Below are positions 20,986 through 32,042 of a DNA stretch of 64,000 nt, one piece after another. The notes under the pieces are model-generated. The model made no database searches. It was not told the DNA's origin and saw nothing but the letters and a program-made list of their open reading frames with translations. The stretch is from contig CANJKZ010000011.1 of NCBI GenBank assembly GCA_947471745.1, positions 1,240,001 through 1,304,000 on the forward strand, read 5' to 3'. Every line of letters starts with the position of its first letter. The stretch's first letter is position 1. Made by a program: the position numbers and the translations under genes. This stretch comes from Closterium sp. Naga37s-1 (taxonomy: Eukaryota; Streptophyta; Zygnematophyceae; Desmidiales; Closteriaceae).

Positions 20986-21929
20986 TAAGTTTCAAATTCT
21001 TGCCTAGCCTAGCCTAGCTTGCGCTCTTGAGCCCTCCGTGCCCTAGCGCGCCTCCGCTCCTTACACGCCCTCCATCACGCGCCCAAGTGCCCTCCGCGCC
21101 CTAGCGCCCTCCACGCCCTCCGTATCGCGCCCTCCGCGCCCTCCGTAACGCGTCCTCCGCGCCTCCGCGCCTAGCCCTCCCCTACGCACCCTCCACACCC
21201 TCCGTATCGCGCCTCCGCCCCAGCCCGTCGCATAGCCCATGCGTCCTACCCTAGCCCGTCGCGTAGCCCGTGCGCCCTGCCCCAGCCCGTCGCATCGCCC
21301 GTGCGCCCTGCCCCAGCCCGTTGCGTAGCCCGTGCACCTTGCCCGTGCGCCCTGCCCCAGCCTGTCACGTAGCCCGTGCGTCCTACCCTAGCCCGTCGCG
21401 GGAGCCCGTGCGCCCTGCCCCAGCCCGTCGCGTCGCCCGTGCAGAGCAACGCACGCCCCTGCAGTGCAGCACGCACCCACGTACAGGGCAGCGCATGCCC
21501 TAGCAGAGCAGTGCGCGCCACTCGGGCATAGCAGCGCACGCCCCTGCCCAGGAATGCGCACCCCAGCCAGGAACGCGCGCCCTTGGCCAGACATACGCGC
21601 CCCAGCCAAAAACGCGCCTCCCGCACTAGGCACATGGTTCCTTCCCCCCTCCACCGCCCTATTCCCTGGGCCCAAACCGTTCCTACTGCTATTGGCTTTC
21701 CGGTCAGCGGCTGGCAGCCGCTTCACTCTCCGGTCACTCGATTTCGACCCGGATCACACCTAGCTCCTAGCCTCTAGCCCCTAGCCTGGTTTCCTCCGCA
21801 CCTTTTGCCTAGTCTCCACTGGCGCTCCTAGGACTCCTAGTTTCACCTCCTCCGTCGCTAGCTGTTCTCCCTCCTCGCTCCTAGCTCCGCCAGCTCCGTA
21901 CTCCAGTTGCTGCTAGCCTAGCCTCCCCT
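20986..21929 (+). repeat. Element J leader with GC-rich minisatellites
   Basis: Two repeated motifs fill the leader: CGCGCCCTCCGTA-type units (about 21020-21220) and CCCAGCCCGTCGCGTAGCCC-type units (about 21215-21440). A looser CAG/GCGCACGCCCC series follows to about 21610. No coding potential is apparent. The position between primer site and gag matches the minisatellite leaders of D, E, F and H. Confidence 0.7.
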
Positions 21930-23340
21930 ATGGACTCCTCCCGCCGCCTTCGTTTCGATGCGGAGGGTCGCCCGATAGAGTTCGGCTCCTGGCTCCGCCA
22001 GACTCAGCGCTACCTCACCCGTCAGCGCCAGGACGGCACCACCGTGTACGCCCACGCGTCCGGCACTCTCCAGGCACCCTGGCGTCCCGAGCCCCTACCT
22101 GCCGAGCCCCCCCCAACTCCGGCGGCGCAGGCGGACTACGACCGTCTCGTCTTGGCGCAGGACGTTTGTGACTCCCGTGACGCTGCGACTGCTCTCGCGC
22201 TGACAGAGCTCCTTCTACTGACTGAGGCTGCTCAATTTGACCTGGTAGAGACCGCGAAGGGGGTTTATGATGCTATTTCTGCACGCTATTCCACCCCTTC
22301 CTCTGCCTCTCTTAGCCGCATCCTCATGCCGTTCGTGTTTCCCGACCTCGGCTCATTTGCGACTGTCTCTGACCTAGCCACGCACTTGCGTTCCCTTGTC
22401 GCTAGCTACCGTGCAGCTTGTATTGAGGCTCAGCTTCTTGTTGGTCCCCCTCCTATCTGGCTCACCGTCTACTAGGTAGTCACTCGTCTCCCTGACCGCC
22501 TCTCCACTGCCCGTGACGCATTTCTCCAGCAGCACCCCAGTGAGCTTACGATTGATCTTCTCGAGACCACTCTCGGGAAGATTGAGATTAACCTCCTATC
22601 TGTTGCCTCAGCCACTGACGCAGTCGCTCCCCGTCTGTTTGAGGGGTGTGCTGTCCCCCAGCTTCCCACCTTCAGTGCTACTGGTGCCTCTACTGCTCTG
22701 TCGGTCTCTGAGGACAGTGTAGCTGTTTCTGCCACTGATAGGCAGAAACAGGGCAAGGGCAACAAGAAAGGGGAGAAGGGGGGTGGCGGCGGTGGAGGAG
22801 GTGGCGGGGATGGAGGCGGCGCTGGGGGCGGCAGTGGTGGCGGCGGCGGTGGTGCACCAGGCGGAGGGGGCCCTGGAGGAGGTGCTGACCCACCTGTTGG
22901 AGGAGGTTCGACCAGCGGTGGGGCGGGGCCCCAGCAGCAGCAGCCACAACAGCAGCAGCCACAGCAGAGACACCAGCAGCAGCATCAGGGACAACAGCAG
23001 TGGCAGGCACCACAGCAGTTTCAGTCGTGGGGACCCCCACTACAGTGGGGTCCACTGGGCCCCCCCGCCACAGTGGGGACCTGGAGGACCCGGGAGCACC
23101 GGCCGCGGCAGCAGCACTACCAGCTGGGCCCTGTGCCCCCCGCGGCGTGACACCGGCCCCTGCAACCACTGGTGCGTCACCGGACCAGGCAGTCCCTGTG
23201 TCTGCGGCCGCGACATCCACTCTGCGGCGCGGTGCTTCCGCCGCCTCGACGACCTCTACCGTGCACGCTGGGGTCCTGAGGTGACCACCCCACGCTGGGC
23301 TCGCCTACTAGCCCGTAAGATTCCTGTATTTGAACTGTCT
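21930..23340 (+). pseudogene. Element J gag and Cys-rich segment
   Basis: ATG 21930 starts a gag related to the other copies (FDAEGRPIEFGSW, YDAISARYSTPSSASLSRI, FVFPDLGSFATVSDLATHL). A TAG at 22473-22475 interrupts the frame, which otherwise continues through VTRLPDR, a Gly-rich run (22780-22920) and a Gln-rich run (22930-23020). After a frame change near 23100 comes a Cys-rich segment (CVCGRDIHSAARCF) in place of a zinc knuckle. Confidence 0.8.
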
Positions 23341-23357
23341 GTGCATGTCAGTATGCT

Positions 23358-24556
23358 TTGTATACTGATGTTGATTATAGTGCTGATGGATCAGTGTGCT
23401 CGCGTGTTCATAGTTTAGGATGCTTGCCTCTTGTTAGTGTAGACATGTGCCTCTTTAGTCTAGGTGCTTGTGTTTCTACCCTAGGTGCTTTTGTAGCCTC
23501 CGGACCTGACACGCATCCGGCTGAGGCGTCCCTGTCTTTCATGCTGGACTCTGGCGCGTCGCAGTGTTTCTTCCGCGACCACACGAACCTCACACCACTC
23601 CTTGCTCCGGTTCCGGTAGCTTTGGCTGATCCTTCTTCAGGACCAGCCGTTGCGCGCAGCTCCACCACCCTCCCGTGCCCTGTGGTCCCCTCTGGTGTCC
23701 TGCGCGGCCTCCACATCCCCTCGTTCACTCGGAACTTAGTGGGTGTTGGAGACCTCCGGATACCTCCAGGACAGGGGGATCACGGTTACCTTTGTAGGGG
23801 GTGGGAGGGCTGCGGTCTGTACAGACGCTGCTAAAGCTGCTGTTCCGGCCATGTTCACCAGGGAGCCCCGCTTTGGTCTCTACGTTCTCCACACCGAGCA
23901 CTCCCCAGTTGCTTCCTCCGCTTAGGTCGCTGCGTCCCCTCTGGTCCTAGTGTCTAGTCAGGTTCCTATGTCTGGTCAGGTGGTGGTGTCTGGTCAGGTT
24001 GCTGCATCTTGCTCCTGTCGGTCCCTAGCCCACCCAACCGTCTTGTGGCACCACCGCCTTGGCCACCTATCGCTCCCTCGTCTCCGCGCGGCCAGAGGTT
24101 TCACCGACCTGTCTTTGGATCGGGTCCCCTGATGTTGGGTCGGTCTTTCGTGTCTGGGGCTGCCTTGCGCTTGTCCGCGACACCTCTGTGGACAAGCTCT
24201 CGGCTCGCGCCATCCCTTGTGTCTTCCTTGGTTTCCCGGCGGGCTCTCCCGACTACTCCTTTTACCACCTGCCCCTCCACCAGTTTCTCGACTCCCGTGA
24301 TGTCCGGTTTGACGAGTCCGTGTCCTACTACACCCGGTACCCCTGTCGAGGTCTCCCGGTCCCCCCTCCCCCCCTCTTCCTCGCACCCTCTCCTCCCCCT
24401 GCTTCCGCTCCTCAGGTACCCCCGCCCCCCCTTGGTCCTGCCGTGTCAGGTGTGTCTCAAGCTACCCCTCTACCCTTGATCGCGCGTCAGGTAGCGTCTC
24501 CCTTCCCGCAGTCCTCCTCACAGTCCCCTCAGCAGCCTTCGGCACTTCAGCAATAG
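23358..24556 (+). pseudogene. Element J protease and pre-integrase, integrase core deleted
   Basis: Protease shows MLDSGASQCFFRD (about 23540-23580). The pre-integrase LWHHRLGHLSLPRLR follows at about 24045-24090. The next recognisable part is the integrase C-terminal tail VFRVWGCLALVRD and AIPCVFLGFPAG (from about 24145). The whole DDE catalytic core, several hundred bases in relatives, is therefore gone between about 24120 and 24145. Frame changes lie near 23750 and 24050. Confidence 0.8.
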
Positions 24557-24562
24557 GTTACT

Positions 24563-26345
24563 ATGGACTCAGGTGGTGTTGAAGCTGGAGGTACGGCCAC
24601 GGGCACTACTCGGTCTGGGGGCACTCGTTCGAGAGGTGCTGGAGCTGGAGGTGCTAGTTTTGGGGGTGCTGGTGCTGGAGGTTCTGGCACAGGTGGCACT
24701 AGTTCTGGGGGTGCTGGACCTGGAGGTGCTAGTTCTGGGGGTGCTGGAGCCGGAGGCATTGGCGCTGGTGGTGCTAGTTCTGGGGGTGCTGGAGTAGGAG
24801 GTGCTGGCGCTGCAGGAGTTAGTACTGAGGAGATAAGAGCTGGAGGCGCGCCTATTGTGGCGCCTACTGCGCCTCCCCACTGCTACAACACACGTCTCCA
24901 GGCTCTTTGCTGGCTTGAGCACGAGGAGCAGGAGCGGTTGGAGCAGGAGAGGAAGGAGCTGCAGCAGTTGGACCAGCAGCAGCAGCAGCCGCCACTTTTG
25001 CAGTAGCTGTTCCCTCCAGTGAGTGGCCTTCGGGCCCTTGGTCTTCCTTCCCCTCCTCCTGCCCACTCACAGTCTCCTACCGCGTACGGTCCTACGTTTC
25101 CTCCTCCGGACCCGACTCTAGCTGTTTTCTCTCCTCCTCAGTTACAGTCGTCTCCTCCTATTGTCCCACACGACTTGACCAGTCATTGTCCTCCGCGTGC
25201 TCGGCCCTCGTCTCCACTTGCCGACCTCCGCACTGTCTTGATTTGTTCTATTCCTCGTCGTTCTCTGCCTGTGTCTATCCTCCCCTCATCCCCCGAGTCG
25301 TCTCTCACCGTTTCCTCTCACCCTATCACTGACTACTACCGTGCTGATCGCCCTGTTGTCTCTCGTGTTCTCGCCTCTCTTGTCACCAACCCTCATGCCT
25401 CTCCGTTGTCTGTCTCGGCTCTTACTGCCACTGTCACTGACTTTGCTTCCACCCGCCGTCTTGACAACGCCACGCGTGTGGTGGCTGCTCCACCTCCCCG
25501 TCCTCTGTCCGTCGGGGGTGAGTCTTCCCTTGGCTGTGACATCCTAGAGGACAGGCAGTTTGAGCTGGAGTTCTTGGCAACTGCTTCCCCCTGTCTCTGC
25601 GCCATGTTGCTTTCCCTTGAGGGAGACCCCGACGCCCTTGATATACCCACACCTCGCACGTACCGTGAGGCACTGTCAGGGGAGTAGGCCTCTTTGTGGA
25701 AAGCGGCTATGGACGCAAAGTTAGCGTCTTGGAGACCCACTGGCACTTACGTCGACGCAGTTCCCCCTCCCAGGGCGAACATTGTCGATGGCATGTGGCT
25801 CTTCAAGGTGAAGCGGCCGCCTAGTTCACCGCCTGTGTTCAAGGCGCGCTACGTGGCTAGGGGTTTCAGTCAGCGTGAGGGAGTTTACTTCTTCCAGACC
25901 TTCGCCCCGACCCCGGAGATGACTACTCTTCGGGTGTTACTGCGCGTAGCAGCACAGCGAGTCTACAGACTCTGCCAGTCGTCCTGTGAGTGGCACGACA
26001 CTCTTCGCTCCATGCTTCGTGACCTCGGGTTTCGCCCTTCCCCTGCCGACCTGTCGCTGTTTGTTCGCGCTCGTTCCACTCCTTTCTTCATACTTGTTTA
26101 CGTCGATGACTTGGTCTTTGCTATAGCAAACAGGGCAGCTCTGACTGAGGTGAAGTCCGAACTGCAGAAGAGACACGCGTGCACTGACCTCGGAGAACTG
26201 CAGCGCTACCTTGGCCTGCAGATCACTAGGGAAAGAGCCGCTCGCACCATCACACTGACGCAGTCACACATGGTGCAGCAGGTCCTTCAGCGGTTCGGGT
26301 TTCAGTTCTCCACCACACAGCCCACTCCTCTTGCCGTTGACCACC
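24563..26345 (+). pseudogene. Element J Gly-rich linker and partial RT
   Basis: 24563-25006 encodes a Gly/Ala/Ser tract of GGAG units followed by a Glu/Gln-rich helix-like stretch. 25019-25687 is the Pro/Ser-rich linker ending in DALDIPTPRTYREAL and a TAG. RT from 25694 has YVDAVPPP and RYVARGFSQREGV. It then lacks the LDFSTAFLQG to YGLRQAPR block (deletion near 25965), and continues with FFILVYVDDLVFA. It stops at 26345, where a minus-strand patch begins. Confidence 0.8.
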
Positions 26346-27608
26346 GACGTAGGACGAGACTCAGGCGACACAGGACGAGACTCAGGCTCACGACGCTCCG
26401 TAAGACCTCTAGTCGGTCCAGAGTAAGGAGAAGGACCAAGCAGTGGAGAGGCTGGCTGTAACTGCGATTGTGACTGGACAGGCGGCGGACTCAGTAAATG
26501 AGGAGTACGACCAGTAGAAGGCGGGAGACCAAGAACCTACTAAAGGAGCGGAACGTAGTATGGCCGCGGCCGCGAAGCGCCTCTAGAAATAGCAGAGACA
26601 GCACCAGTACCCTCAGCTCCAGGGTCTCCAACTACAACTCCCGCAGCACCACCAGCTCCAGTACCTCCAATAGCTCTAGCTCCAGTAGCACCTCCAGTAG
26701 CAACAACTCCAGCACCTACAGCTCCAACTCCTGCAGCCCCACCAGCCCCAGCAGCTCTAGTACCTCTAGTACGAGCACCTCCGGGACCAGTTGCTCAAGC
26801 ACCAGCACGACCTCCAACAGCGCCAGTACCTCCAGGACCAGCGGCTCCAGCAGCTCCAGCACCAGTAGCACCTCCAGCAGCTCCAGCTCCAGAAGCACCT
26901 CTAGCAGCGCCAGTACCTCCAGCACTAGCACCTCCAGGACCAGCGGCTCCAGCACCAGCAGCACCTCCAGCAGCTCCTGTGAAAGAATAGACGAAAGAAT
27001 GATGAATTAGGAAATGAGAAGGGTACAAGTAGGAAACACATAAGTGTTGTACCCTCTAAGGACTACCCCACTACAGCCTAAACAGACTATAGTAAATATA
27101 TGTTTGACACACCCCCATAGGCAAAGTGGGGGAGAACAAGGGGTCACAAGACCAGTCAAGAAAGACAAAGCAAACTCAGGGTGGATCACAAAGTCACCAC
27201 ACAGTCTGAGCACAAGCAAAGGGCCAGAAGGCCAGTTCACATGCAGAGTTATATAAAGGAAAGCAAACAATACAGTGAACACAACCTAGCAAGTGTAAGC
27301 ATGCAGGTATAAGTATATAGAGTACAGTACAGGCAGAGTCAAGAAGTCAACAAGTGAGGCACAGTAGGTACAAGGCCTAACACAGTACAGAAACGCTGAT
27401 GATCACAAGGCTGAAGTGCCTTGGTGAAAACATCAGCAGTGTTGGCCTGAGAGGCCACGTAAGCAAGACGAAGCTGGCCACGCTGCTGCAACTCTCGAGC
27501 AAGGAAGTAGCGCAGAGCAATGTGCTTCGTTCCGTGCTCCAGTCTGTGCTCCTGACACAAGGCCAGCATGGCCTTGTTGTTGACGTACAGAACTGGAGGA
27601 GAATGAGG
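26346..27608 (-). repeat. 1,263-bp patch duplicated from 36473-37735
   Basis: The sequence matches 36473-37735 at a constant offset of 10,127 bp, without indels and with one mismatch seen (26361). It contains the end of element F's Gly-rich linker, the F/G junction, the whole left LTR of G (26978-27109 here), the polypurine tract and the RNase H end. Because it carries a junction between two elements, it is a copy of the nested state and not an independent insertion. It joins truncated J to the truncated gypsy element with short microhomology (GACG) at the left end, like filler DNA at a repaired break. Confidence 0.85.
26978..27109 (-). repeat. Copy of element G LTR inside the patch (132 bp)
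   Basis: Identical to 37105-37236. It starts TGTGAAAGAA, ends TTTGACA, and is followed by CACCCCCATAGGC. Confidence 0.85.
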
Positions 27609-27621
27609 AGAATGAGGAGAA

Positions 27622-28437
27622 TATCCGGACCAAATGTGGGAAGACGCGCTTCCATGCGAGTCCGAATCAGAGGTTCATGACGTCCGAGATATATCAGAGC
27701 GAGTACTGGAGAGCTGGGGGCAAATAGACTTGATCATTGCCGGGTGGGAATGTCAAGGATACTCTCGAGCCGGGGAAGGCCTGGGAATGGAAGACAGTCG
27801 GGGAGCCTCGTTCCGGGACTTACGGCGGGTGCTGGAGATGGTTCAGCAGCGACAGGGAGAAGTCGCATACATCCTGGAGAACGTAGACCTGGCTGAAGAC
27901 AAGCGAGAGCCAGTGAAGAGAGCGTTCGAGGAAATAGTAGGAGTACTGGGGAGAGGAGTACCAGTCGACGCGGCGCAGTTGGGGTCACGAGCACACCGGC
28001 CGAGGCGGTACTGGCAGAACGTGATGTCCACAGCGGCGCTGCGGCACACGCTAGCGTTGATGCAGCGCCCAGAACCACGCTTAGTGAGTGATATTCTGGA
28101 GCCAAATCGCCTGCCAGCGCCGGTGACGTGCCCCGATCACCCGTCACAGTACCAGTGTAACGAGCCGGGCAAGCCGCGGCAAGCGCTGCCGACGCTGGTG
28201 TCCTACGACGACGCCCGCGGATTCAGTATGGAGGGAGAGCTGCCGGGACCAGGAATGATCTATGATGTGCGGAAGGGAATATAGGAGCAACCGACAGCGA
28301 ATGAGCGGGAAGCAGCCATGGGGCACCTGTGGGGAGCTACGGCACACCCTGAAGTGACTGAGCAACAACGCCGAGCCACCTTGGGTCGAGCCATGGACGC
28401 GAATGTAATGACCTGGCTCCTGGACACGATGAGGATG
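27622..28437 (+). pseudogene. Retrotransposon-borne C5-cytosine DNA methyltransferase domain
   Basis: The frame runs from the truncation point to about 28437 and is in phase with the following RT. Motif IV reads GWECQGYS with the catalytic Cys but Glu in place of the usual Pro. Motif VI reads LENVD. Motif VIII reads GSRAHRPRRYWQN. After a probable target-recognition region come motif IX-like ANEREAAMGHL and motif X-like LGRAMDANVMTWLL. The AHR..RYW signature and the spacing resemble the DNMT3/DRM side of the family more than bacterial Dcm, judged by eye. Motif I (SAM-binding FxGxG) is missing because the element is 5'-truncated. A TAG at 28282-28284 falls between the recognition region and motif IX. 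Intact relatives would be expected to methylate cytosine in DNA; this copy is dead. Confidence 0.85.
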
Positions 28438-29811
28438 CACCTGAAGGCGAAGGAGATAAAAAGAGACATCGCGTGTTGTGAACGGTACCGCGACCTGGAG
28501 TCAGTCGAATGGCAGAAGAAGTCACTGGCGCGGATCGAAGAGCGGTATGACCTGAAGATAGACGAAGGGTGGGCGGCGTACATGGCCATAGGGGCAGCGG
28601 AGGAAATGATCAATGGAGACGGGGAAGCCACGGTGGAAATACCAGCGAAGGGTGAACGGGGCCCCGACGAGGAGTGGGTACTCGGAAAAGGGATGGATAC
28701 CGAGTCAGCAGCAACATTGCAGCAAGTGCTGGAGCAACACCGTGGGACTTTCGCGTACACCTTACAAGAACTGGGAAGGTGCACTACGCATGAGATGAAG
28801 ATAGAGCTCACCACAGAGGTGCCTATATACCAACGGAAGCGGCGGATGAGCCCATGGGACCTAGACATCTGCACGGAGAAATGCCACGAGCTGCTGGAAG
28901 CGGGGTTGATCCAACGCTCCGAGAGCGACTACGCCGCAGCGACCGTGGTAGCCTCACGGAAAGACCTGACGGGAGCCGTCTCCGCACGGAGGATGTGTGG
29001 AGACTATCGGAGTTTAAACAAAGTCACGGTAGCAGACAGGTACCCCATGCAGTCGGCGGAGGAGATTTTTGACAAACTACAAGGGGCAAAGGTTTTCTCC
29101 ACCCTGGATCTACGACAGGGATTCAATCAGATCCCCATCAGAGCAGCAGATCGCAAGAAGACAGCATTCCATGGGCCAGACGGTCTATACGAGTGGCGCT
29201 TCATGCCATTCGGAAAGAAAAACGCGCCCGCCCTGTTCCAAAGAGTCATGGATACGACACTGCGAGGAGTGCCGGCGGCGGCCTGCTACATAGATGATGT
29301 CGTAGTCTTCAGTCCAAACGCGACGCAGCACGTGAAGGACGTGCAAGCGACGTTGGACGCCGTGCGGGAAGCGGGCCTCACCTGTCACCCGAAGAAGTGC
29401 AGTTTCGGGAATACTGGAGTGAAATACCTGGGGTTCGAAGTTCAAGGAGGGCAGTTGGGGATTCAGCAAGCGAAGGTGGAGGTCCTAGATAGGGTGCCGC
29501 AGCCGAAAGACAGGAGTACGCTGAGAGCAGTGCTCGGATTCCTCAACTACTATAGGAAGTTCATACCGAACTTCAGCAAGACCGCGGTGGCGTTAAACAG
29601 ACTGCTGAGGGAAGACCAGAAATGGGAATGGGGGGAGGCAGAGCAAGGCGCACTCCAAGCATTGCTGAAAGCCGTGAAAACGGCTACAGTGCTGACTCTG
29701 CCCAATCCTGCAGATCCATTTATACTGTACACGGACTGGAGCAGCGCGGGTATGGGAGCGATCTTGTGTCAGAAGCGGGAAGAAGAAGAGAAGGTAGTCA
29801 GTCGCCTTCGC
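28438..29811 (+). pseudogene. Gypsy RT and start of RNase H
   Basis: The same frame as the methyltransferase continues into a gypsy reverse transcriptase: IYQRKRRMSP, GLIQRSESDYAA, MCGDYRSLNKVT, FSTLDLRQGFNQIPI, WRFMPFGKKNAPALFQR and the catalytic CYIDDVVVF (about 29283-29310). The thumb/connection segment LGFLNYYRKFIPNFS and RNase H start LYTDWSSAGMGAIL (about 29725) follow. The frame ends at TAG 29812-29814 because of a one-base shift near 29800; the next frame resumes with SRSCNPAEANYSSYEGE. All RT catalytic residues are present. Confidence 0.9.
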
Positions 29812-31513
29812 TAGCCGGAGCTGCAACCCAGCCGAAGCAAATTATAGCTCGTATGAGGGCGAAGGGCTAGCGGCAGTGTGGGCGATCACCCATTTCCGGG
29901 TGTACCTACAAGGGAGGCAGTTTGAGCTAGTGACTGACCATCAGCCGCTAACCTGGCTTATGACCAACCAAGCGCTGACAGGCAGGAACGCGCGCTGGGC
30001 CATGCGGTTACAAGAATATGACTTCTCTATCCGACAGAGAGCAGGCAAAACCATGCAACACGTCGATGGGCTGTCACGGAACCCGCCAGCTCATCGCCCC
30101 ACCGTTTGCCTAGTGGCACTAGCGAGAGAATTAGACGCAGAAGGGGCTAACCGAGAAAAAGGGATGGGGCCTGTAGAAGTCTGGGAAGACCAGGAAGTGC
30201 TGGACTGGGTGCAGGGCAGGACCGCCGAAGGAACCACAACCAGCGAGAGGGCCAGAGCTAGAGGGGTTCACTACCCCTGGCACCAAGAGCAGTTGCAGAA
30301 GAATACAAGGGACGGATGGAAGATGGTCCCACGGCCACACGAGCGAGAGCAGATCATCAGCACCGTACATCGGCAGTTAGGACACTACGGAAGTCTGCGC
30401 ACCACACAACTAGTAGAGACAGGATGGTGGTGGGCAGGGATGAGGAAAGATATCAGGGAGTGGGTGACTAAGTGCGAGCTGTGCAGTCGGAACAAAGCAG
30501 AATTGGAGCGAGGCAGGAAGGAGCTGCAGTCGCTGCCCATATATGGCATAGGGTTCCGATGGTCTCTGGACCTGGCGGGAGAGATGCCACTAAGCCGGAG
30601 AGGGAAGCGGTACATCTTAATCATGATTGAGCATGGCAGCAAATGGGTCGAGGTGAAGGCCTTACCCAGCAAGAACTCGGCGAAGATAGCCGAAGCATTC
30701 GAAGAGCAGGTGCTTACGAGGTTCGGGGCATGCGGGGAAGTGTTAACAGATCAGGGGACAGAGTTCAGGGGAGAGTTTGACAAGCTGTTGCAGTCCACTG
30801 GCATTACTCATAGGAGGACCTCACGATATCACCCGCAGAGTGACGGGCTCACAGAGCGATTTGTACAGACAGCGAAGCGGGGGCTGAGGGCCTACGGGGA
30901 GAAGTTTAAGCGGGACTGGGACACGCGGCTCCCGTGGGTAGTGGCCGGATACAGATTCAGTAAACAGGCGGCCCTGAGGGACCTATCACCGTATCATTTG
31001 CTCCTAGGAAGAGACCCAGTGCTACCAGTGGACGCACCAAGGATACTCACGGGGTCAGTACAAGTGGACAATGAAGATTCATGGGTGGGGCTGGCCGAGG
31101 CGAGAGCGAGGTACCTACGGGAGCTCTTACCAGCGGCATTGGAAAACTTACACGTGGCACAACTGAGGGACGCTCAGCGTTACAAGAAGAGAGGAGAAAG
31201 GCAAGATGGGAAGAAAAACCAGACTCTGGGGGCAGGGGAAGAGGTATACCTGAGACAGGCTAAACACGACCTGATGGACCTCGGGCTGAGCACGGAGCGC
31301 TGGAAAGTTAAGGAGGTCAAGGACTCTGGAGTAGTAGTGCTCGTGAGTGCGCAAGGGCAGAAGAGAACGGATCACTGCACTAATGTAGCGCGAGCAAGAG
31401 GGCGGGCAATAGGGCAACCAATTAACCGAGCGGAAAAAGTGGGGGTCCAGCGGCAGTCGGCAGGGGCCAAGAGACAACCGCGGAGGGGGCAAGTGGAGAA
31501 TAGTGGAGAATGA
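29803..31513 (+). pseudogene. Gypsy RNase H end and integrase
   Basis: After the frameshift the frame continues through RNase H (AAVWAITHFRVYLQG, TDHQPLTWLM, HVDGLSR). The HHCC zinc domain follows (HRQLGHYGS with a downstream CELCSRNK, about 30370-30500). The integrase core has Asp in WSLDLAGEM (about 30570), Asp in LTDQGTEF (about 30750) and Glu in LTERFVQ (about 30855), a normal DDE spacing. The C-terminal part has a basic tail and no clear chromodomain. From 29876 to the stop at 31511-31513 there are 545 codons without a lesion. Confidence 0.88.
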
Positions 31514-31664
31514 AGGGAACATGGAGGAAAGAAGGGCAGTGAACTAAGGGCACTAACTAGGCCCAGCTGAGAGCATCAACAGTAGAGAGTCCAACAAAGC
31601 CAGAAAGAGAGAAGAGGATAAGCAGTGAGAGAACAGGGAGGGCAGGGACAGTAGGATTCCGACA
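31491..31664 (+). repeat. 174-bp direct repeat, copy 1
   Basis: It starts AAGTGGAGAATAG and ends GATTCCGACA, overlapping the last codons of the gypsy pol. The second copy at 32043-32216 differs at two positions seen. Confidence 0.85.
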
Positions 31665-31666
31665 GC

Positions 31667-32038
31667 TGTCACGATTCTAATCTTTGCGTAGAGCAGTAGA
31701 TATATCATCGTGACTAATAGGATATAAGGAACATTACAGTAGGGAGGATGACAAGAGAAAACGGCTGCAGCCGAAGCGATGCAACCGAAAAGCAGCGACT
31801 TGGCGGGCGAGCGAGAACCGTTGGCATAAAGGTTACCCGCCGTTGGTACTTAAGAATTAGGCAAGCAGCAGTAGTATTGCTTGCGTGATTGTTTTCACAC
31901 TTATGCTTACAACTCTCCTTTGATTAGCGAAACTAAGCACGAGAAACCAACTCCGCAAGCCTCATATTCGGGCTTCCCCTCCTTCAGCCAGTCGAGCTAG
32001 GGTTTGTAGAACTATGCCCTGACTGCGGACAGGGAGCA
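31667..32038 (+). repeat. Possible gypsy 3' LTR between direct repeats
   Basis: 372 bp beginning TGTCACGATTC and ending GGGAGCA, AT-richer than its surroundings, with a TATAAGG box-like word (about 31722). It lies where a 3' LTR is expected, after the pol frame. No second copy is in the window, so LTR identity cannot be proved. The flanking 174-bp repeats are not explained by a simple LTR. Confidence 0.4.
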
Positions 32039-32042
32039 TTTT

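Larger units (their letters stand above)
20847..26345 (+). mobile_element. Copia element J (+ strand, deleted and truncated)
   Basis: A + strand relative of the short-LTR copia family: 5' LTR, primer site, long GC-rich leader, gag, protease, pre-integrase, Gly-rich linker and RT, then an abrupt end at 26345 inside RT. No RNase H, polypurine tract or 3' LTR is present. Most of the integrase core and part of RT are deleted, and there are several in-frame stops. Its 3' end is joined to a patch copied from elsewhere in the window. Confidence 0.85.

Noticed and set aside
26498-27010. Ser/Thr-rich + strand frame (also at 36625-37137)
   Set aside because: It is antisense to the Gly/Ala linker of F and runs into the LTR of G; it reflects AGC/ACC triplet repeats only.
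27634-28284. Independent host DNA methyltransferase gene
   Set aside because: The frame continues in phase through the TAG into motifs IX and X and then straight into gypsy RT, with no intron or intergenic space. It is therefore part of the element.
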